A DNA stretch of 64,000 bases from Echinococcus granulosus (lineage: Eukaryota > Platyhelminthes > Cestoda > Cyclophyllidea > Taeniidae): the NCBI RefSeq assembly GCF_000524195.1, contig NW_020170477.1, positions 135,487 to 199,486 on the forward strand, given 5' to 3'. Position numbers and translations under genes: made by a program. Positions 59,479 to 64,000 of the stretch are shown one piece after another. The stretch's first letter is position 1; every line of letters starts with the position of its first letter. The notes beneath the pieces were generated by a model that saw nothing but the letters and a program-made list of their open reading frames with translations, did no database searches and was not told where the DNA came from.

Positions 59479-61992
59479 CATTGAATAGCCCCAGAAAGCT
59501 CCCTAATATATATTTTTTTACTGAAACAAGCACTATTACAACCAGTAATCCCTTCTCGACGAGACCAAAGCCTACGAATTCCACCTCCATTTCTTTCTTG
59601 CTTTTACTTTCCAATTGTCTATTTTATATGTCAGTGTTTGATGCCTGGTAAGGGTTATAATCACTGAAAGAAATAAAAGCAGAGGAATGCGGATGGTGAG
59701 ACCGTTTCCACCTCGCCCTAATTTAGGCGTCAATCTTCTTACGGGTGAATTTTGAGGCGGCATTAAGCATGGGGTCTTTCCATTTTCCCGAATGTTTATG
59801 AAGGGACCTTTAGTAATTGATATCTTGGTAGTATGGAACAGTGCGTCATTTGGGCACAAATGTTGCATTGATCAGTTAGCAATCTAAAAAACAGCCCATT
59901 TTCGTAAGAAAGGCAAAAGGATTGGAGGACATTGATGATTTTGGAGGCTTACTGCCATCTCCATGCCCGTGGGGTGGGCCCCCTGTACTTAGCTTCCACT
60001 AATTTCCCTGCTCAGCTGATGTAGACTTAAGTGATGCCTTTTAGTATTAAGATTAACCATAACTGAAAATTGTCACTGACACCTTAAACTCCGCTCTTTT
60101 CAACCATCAGCCATGCATAAATCTCCACGATCAAGAATAGGCAGCCTTCCTGAACCCGTTGCATCTATCTTTTGGTGAGTCGTCACAATGACCGAATAGT
60201 TTGTTCAATTTATTTCTGATTGAGACTGTCTTCCACCGCTTATTACATCTTCAGTTGCCATATCGGAAGCCATACGACAAGCTGTCGCAGACAGTTTAGG
60301 AGACTTTACGATAACAGGAAAATAGTCCAGTACGCAGTAGGGAGTAGTGGGGGACGGATGGATATCGAAGTGTTGTAGGGAACAAAAAAATCTGATTCAT
60401 TTTAGCAATCTCTACGAGGTACAACAAATCATTGAAGCTTGGTGGATCAAACACTGCACTAAATTGTTTAGCAACATGGCTTGCAAGACTGAACTATGGG
60501 GATAGTCCGGTAGGATATCCATCAACTCCTCCTCCATGTTGGAATCGAGTCCATTGAATAAATTTATAATATGCCTTCTTATTGCACCCACACAGCCCTA
60601 ATGAATGCATTTTCTTTCTTTAGTGAACTGGCTTTGGGAACAATTACAACACTGGACTCGGCATCCGATTTTATTTCTCAGGATTTTGTAATAAAAGAAT
60701 ATCATACAAAGGTTAATCTTTTTGATTTACATTGGGTGATACTGAAAAACCAAAAGAAATACATTTAGACGGAAAGAAGGTATTGTGATGAGGAAGTAGG
60801 CACTTCAAGGAGACAGGAAAGACAAATAGAAAAGCGGAGGATCCAAGGGCATCCTGCTGAAATTTCTTCACGCGTGGGGCGCAATCATTGTAACAGGCGT
60901 GGCCCTGCATACCTCTCAACTATTTCTTGTGGTCTCGGGCCACCGGGTCGTATTGTAACAAATTAGATGGGGCGAGCTTCGCGAAAAAGCAGTTTGGCGG
61001 TGGTGCAAGAATGGTAAGAGGGTGGTAAAGAGCAAGGTGCTGCGTAGCAGACGAGCATCCTACCATTGCATTGTCAGCGCACGCCCTCCTGCCCCTCTAG
61101 CGATGGTGCACTCTGACAATGCAGCGAAAACGGTTAGAAAGTATTAAATTGTGGCGTGGCGGGTGCGTGTGGTGCGGCGGTTGGCATGGCTGCCTTCCAA
61201 GCACCCGAGTTGGACTGCCGGCACGCACAGGCGCTCCACTCGTCTCTTCCCTCGGCTGCATCTATCCCCAATGCTTCTAGGACTGCACACTTTCTTCCCT
61301 TATGTGCTCCCTTTCCTCTCAGTTGTGATAAATCAACCAGAAGGGGAAAAGGAAGCGACCTTCACACGAAGAGTCCGAGCGGTGTGGAGATTGTACAAGG
61401 GGATGTAAGAGTGGCATTGCGTGTGAAGTCGACATGAAAGGGCTGCACAAAGGATGTTGGACGAGGAGGGTGTGTGTAGGAAGAATCAGAGGGGATGAAA
61501 ACTCGCATCAACCTCTCACCTTGGCTGCATCCCCCCTAAGAGACCTATTCCTGAACACATCTTTGCATCTTCTCGTGCACTCGGTATCATTCTAACATCA
61601 CCTTCTCATTGTTTCATTATTATTTAAATGATTAATTACTACTCTCTTTTTTGTCCGCCGATAAGTTACTATTGCTCTGCTTTTACCTTCACTTTTTCCA
61701 TCTTAATGCTTTTGTCAATTCAAATCCTTAATTCTGAACGAATTAATGACATTTATAATAATTTTCCTCTTCACAGTTACGTCTTAAAATTAGCTACAAT
61801 ATCATGCCTCCCACTGTGGTAAATATAGTTTTATTTTTAAAAAGCTTTAATTTCTTCAATGATGTCAAAGGTTCTTCGTTAAAAAATTTAAATTGGTCAA
61901 GTCAATAGCGTAAACTTAAATGTTTACGTCCGATGTATCCTTTAGCATTAGCCTCTACCTCTGTGGAAGACATTCGTAGACCTTCATAACCT
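59479..61992. other. Intergenic sequence with a GC-richer stretch
   Basis: No gene recognised. About 60950-61560 is richer in G and C and holds open frames without ATG, plus an inverted repeat at 61067-61123 (listed separately). Confidence 0.4.
61067..61123. repeat. Perfect 11-base inverted repeat with a 35-base loop
   Basis: TGCATTGTCAG at 61067-61077 and its exact reverse complement CTGACAATGCA at 61113-61123. Could form a hairpin in RNA or be a pair of binding sites. Confidence 0.45.
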
Positions 61993-62197
61993 CATTTCCC
62001 ATCCCGAGACTTTCCTGAAGACGATAGGAGTCATAGCACTCGGGGACAATATGTATTTTTGACCTACAGAAGGGGTTGGGGCTACTGGCTTGGCCGGTGG
62101 CCCAGAGGCCAGAACGGCCGGTGGAGGTAAAATGGAGGAGCATCAAAGTGCCCCCTTTACCAAAGCCGGGCGTTAAAATAACTACTGACGTATTACA
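61993..62197 (-). mobile_element. TRIM-like LTR, minus orientation, with part of the interior
   Basis: Contains CGAGACTTTCCTGAAGACG, GGCTACTGGC and ends GACGTATTACA. It is followed rightwards by CCCCTCACCCCTTTT, the complement of a polypurine tract, and about 270 bases resembling the family interior (about 62198-62470). Confidence 0.65.
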
Positions 62198-62477
62198 AAG
62201 CCCCTCACCCCTTTTAAGCGTATATCCCGACGCTCTCCTTGATCAACCTACCGCGTCAGCCACGACAGCGTAATCGTTGATGTGAGAGAAACATTTACAT
62301 GCCAAGCGTTACAGTCATCGAATTTCAATGCAAATGAGGAGATACTTGAACGCAGCCACAGATTTCTCTTGGCAGTCTAACGAAACCTTACTGGAGGAAA
62401 GGCAATGTACAGGCCAGCTCGTGTATCCATCCCTAAGTCATAGGCGCTCTGGTCTGAAAGCAGAGTCAAATGATTAG

Positions 62478-62620
62478 GGCCCTCATGTACCTCGCTGGGT
62501 GGGCTGGCTTTCGGGCAATGCCAGTAGCCCAAACACCTTCTCTGTGCTGAATATATGTATATATTCTGCCCGAGTACTATGTCTTCTTTCGTCTTCGGGG
62601 AAGTCTCGGGATGCTAAAAT
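62478..62620 (+). mobile_element. TRIM-like partial LTR, plus orientation
   Basis: GTACCTCGCTGGGTGGGCTG, CACCTTCTCTGTGCTGAA and GTCTTCTTTCGTCTTCGGGG match the solo LTR at 38513 closely; it ends near GGGATGCTAAA. It lacks the first about 45 bases of the LTR and faces the minus-oriented LTR to its left. Confidence 0.65.
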
Positions 62621-63270
62621 TGAGTGCAAAATACCTACGATGAGTGGTGTTTGTTTGCTCACTTAAGTTGGTGAAATATGCAGTAAGGCTCATTTGAAAA
62701 TTATTACTTAAGTAGCACTTTGACCTAAAAATGCAGAATGATATTCAGCCTCTCTTTCTGTTTGAAGTTAAAGTCTGCAAATTGATGCCTCAAATCCTTT
62801 AATGCAATGCAAAATCTGATAAGATGGTGATAATAACGGGCGAAATTCCAAATTATCATGACAAAGAGATTAGGCGTAGGCATAAAAATATATTGCTTGC
62901 CAAAATTGTTTAGCATATAGTCCAAAATTCTTAAATGAAATTTGTTTGACGTAGGTATGGGCGAATTGTTTTTCTGGGCCCGCGAAACAACTGTGAGCTG
63001 CCTTAGGTTTTCGTTTTCTGGTTTCCCTTCATTTCTCACTTTCGGTTTTGGTCCTTTTCTGGATATGGTTATTTTTTGTGAGGTTCAAACATCATTAACT
63101 AACCGTGTATGTCTCTATCATTGTAACTGTCTAAAAATTGTTTGATGTGCCGTATTTAAAATGATTTGCGAACAGCATCGTTTTTTCCCACAAATGATGC
63201 GAACATTGGTATTTCTGTGCCTTATTTGGTCCCATCTTAATGCCTAGATGTTTGTTTTATGTTTTTATAC
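62621..63270. other. Intergenic sequence upstream of the IRF gene
   Basis: 650 AT-rich bases; likely 5' flank of the IRF gene. No motif assigned. Confidence 0.35.
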
Positions 63271-63328
63271 ATGGCAGAGAGTATTAATAAAAGATTTACG
63301 CGTTTAGTGTCCCAAGGAATGCGAGTTG
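63271..63328 (+). CDS. Candidate first coding exon of the IRF gene
   Basis: ATG at 63271 opens MAESINKRFTRLVSQGMRV and reaches a donor GTACGT at 63329 in phase 1. The acceptor TTTCTAG at 63821 leaves two bases before the IRF frame, so the phases fit. The fit has a one-in-three chance of being accidental. Confidence 0.4.
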
Positions 63329-63821
63329 GTACGTTGCTTATTTCTTTTCTCTGTTCTTAACACTGGTTTTTCGGCTGCAATCACGTGATGCTTTGCTTAA
63401 GGTTTTGTCTCATGATTAAGAATTAGGAGGGTTGGAATTTACAAATGCCCTTTTATAAAGCGCCTATATCATCCGATTATGCTACAATTCACCATACGCT
63501 AGTGTGTTTAGTGGCGAAAAATAGATCGTTAAAAACTCGTTCTTTGACAGATTGTAAGATAGAATCTTATTTGTAATGGACTTACTCCACTGCGCTGATA
63601 TTATGGGGTGTTGAACTTACCTATTCTTGTGTCTGGTGAATTGTTGCTCAAACTGCGGGGGACGCTGCGATGTGCTCACCGCATTGGTGGTTTCTCGGTC
63701 GATATTAACAGCTTCCAGCACTGGCTGTTCAATTTGGATTCTTATCGAACATTGGGTTCTACAATTGGCATAGACTTTTGAACTATCTTGTATGTTTAGT
63801 CCGTATTGTGGCTATTTCTAG

Positions 63822-64000
63822 TTCTGCGTACTGCAGCACCTCTATTGCCAAGGATGGACGTTCGGGTACGGTTGCGGCCATGGTTGGAAAGTCGACTGAA
63901 CGAGGGATGGATCGAAGGTCTATGTTGGGTGGACCAGGAGAAAGGCATATTTCGCATACCGTGGAAACACCACAGCAAGCACACATGGACAGAGCAGGAT
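63822..64000 (+). CDS. Interferon regulatory factor (IRF) DNA-binding domain, cut by window end
   Basis: IRFs are winged helix-turn-helix transcription factors with a tryptophan-repeat DNA-binding domain that reads GAAA-type sites. From an ATG at 63854 the frame reads MDVRVRLRPWLESRL, then GLCWVDQEKGIFRIPWKHHSKHTW. This matches the N-terminal half of the IRF domain (human IRF1: MRMRPWLE, GLIWINKEEMIFQIPWKH). The first four repeat tryptophans are visible in PWL, CWV, PWKH and HTW; the fifth and the recognition helix lie beyond the edge. The exon probably starts at 63822 after TTTCTAG, with in-frame codons upstream of the ATG. No other metazoan domain I know has this spacing. Which IRF subgroup it belongs to cannot be told from 50 residues. 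Confidence 0.88.

Noticed and set aside
61151..61437. Open frames of 85-93 codons in the GC-richer stretch
   Set aside because: Two overlapping frames without ATG; explained by low stop frequency in GC-rich sequence.
1..64000. CRISPR arrays, rRNA, tRNA genes and bacterial operons
   Set aside because: Looked for by eye and none seen. A tRNA scan could still find one that I missed.

Overview
The window looks like nuclear DNA of a flatworm, most likely a tapeworm (cestode). The genes are split into many exons, and they mix introns of several kilobases with introns of only 30-41 bases. The proteins are metazoan but diverged, and the spacers are littered with short LTR elements that carry no coding region, resembling the TRIM elements reported from taeniid tapeworms. 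The organism call is inference. No bacterial, viral or organellar genes were seen.

Layout: (1) bases 1-13254, minus: the start and at least 970 codons of a large, mostly disordered protein I cannot name; it runs off the left edge. (2) 13255-18857: spacer with one orphan open frame and two complete TRIM-like elements. (3) 18858-19492, plus: SAR1, the COPII GTPase, with a 35-base intron. (4) 21230-32059, minus: an SHP2/corkscrew (PTPN11) tyrosine phosphatase with two SH2 domains, a PTP domain and a Grb2-type tail. (5) 33325-34697, minus: mitochondrial endonuclease G. (6) 35222-38084, minus: RanGAP1 with introns of 30, 31 (GC-AG) and 41 bases. (7) 38085-49371: an 11 kb spacer rich in LTR copies and a second repeat family. 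(8) 49372-50442, minus: an unrecognised single-pass membrane protein. (9) 52000-53528, minus: phosphatidylinositol synthase in six exons. (10) 55231-59399, plus: TAF2, a TFIID subunit. (11) 63822-64000, plus: the start of an interferon regulatory factor (IRF) DNA-binding domain, cut by the right edge.

The genes do not form a pathway. They are a housekeeping and signalling neighbourhood covering ER export, receptor tyrosine kinase signalling, mitochondrial nuclease, nuclear transport, phospholipid synthesis and transcription. SAR1 and the phosphatase converge. Phosphatase, EndoG and RanGAP1 lie head to tail, but the gaps of about 0.5-0.9 kb are too wide to suggest an operon. PI synthase and TAF2 diverge.

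Exon joins were worked out by hand from splice signals, reading phase and alignment to remembered human proteins. Most were checked to keep frame. Transposon ends are accurate to a few bases where TG...CA termini are visible and otherwise approximate.
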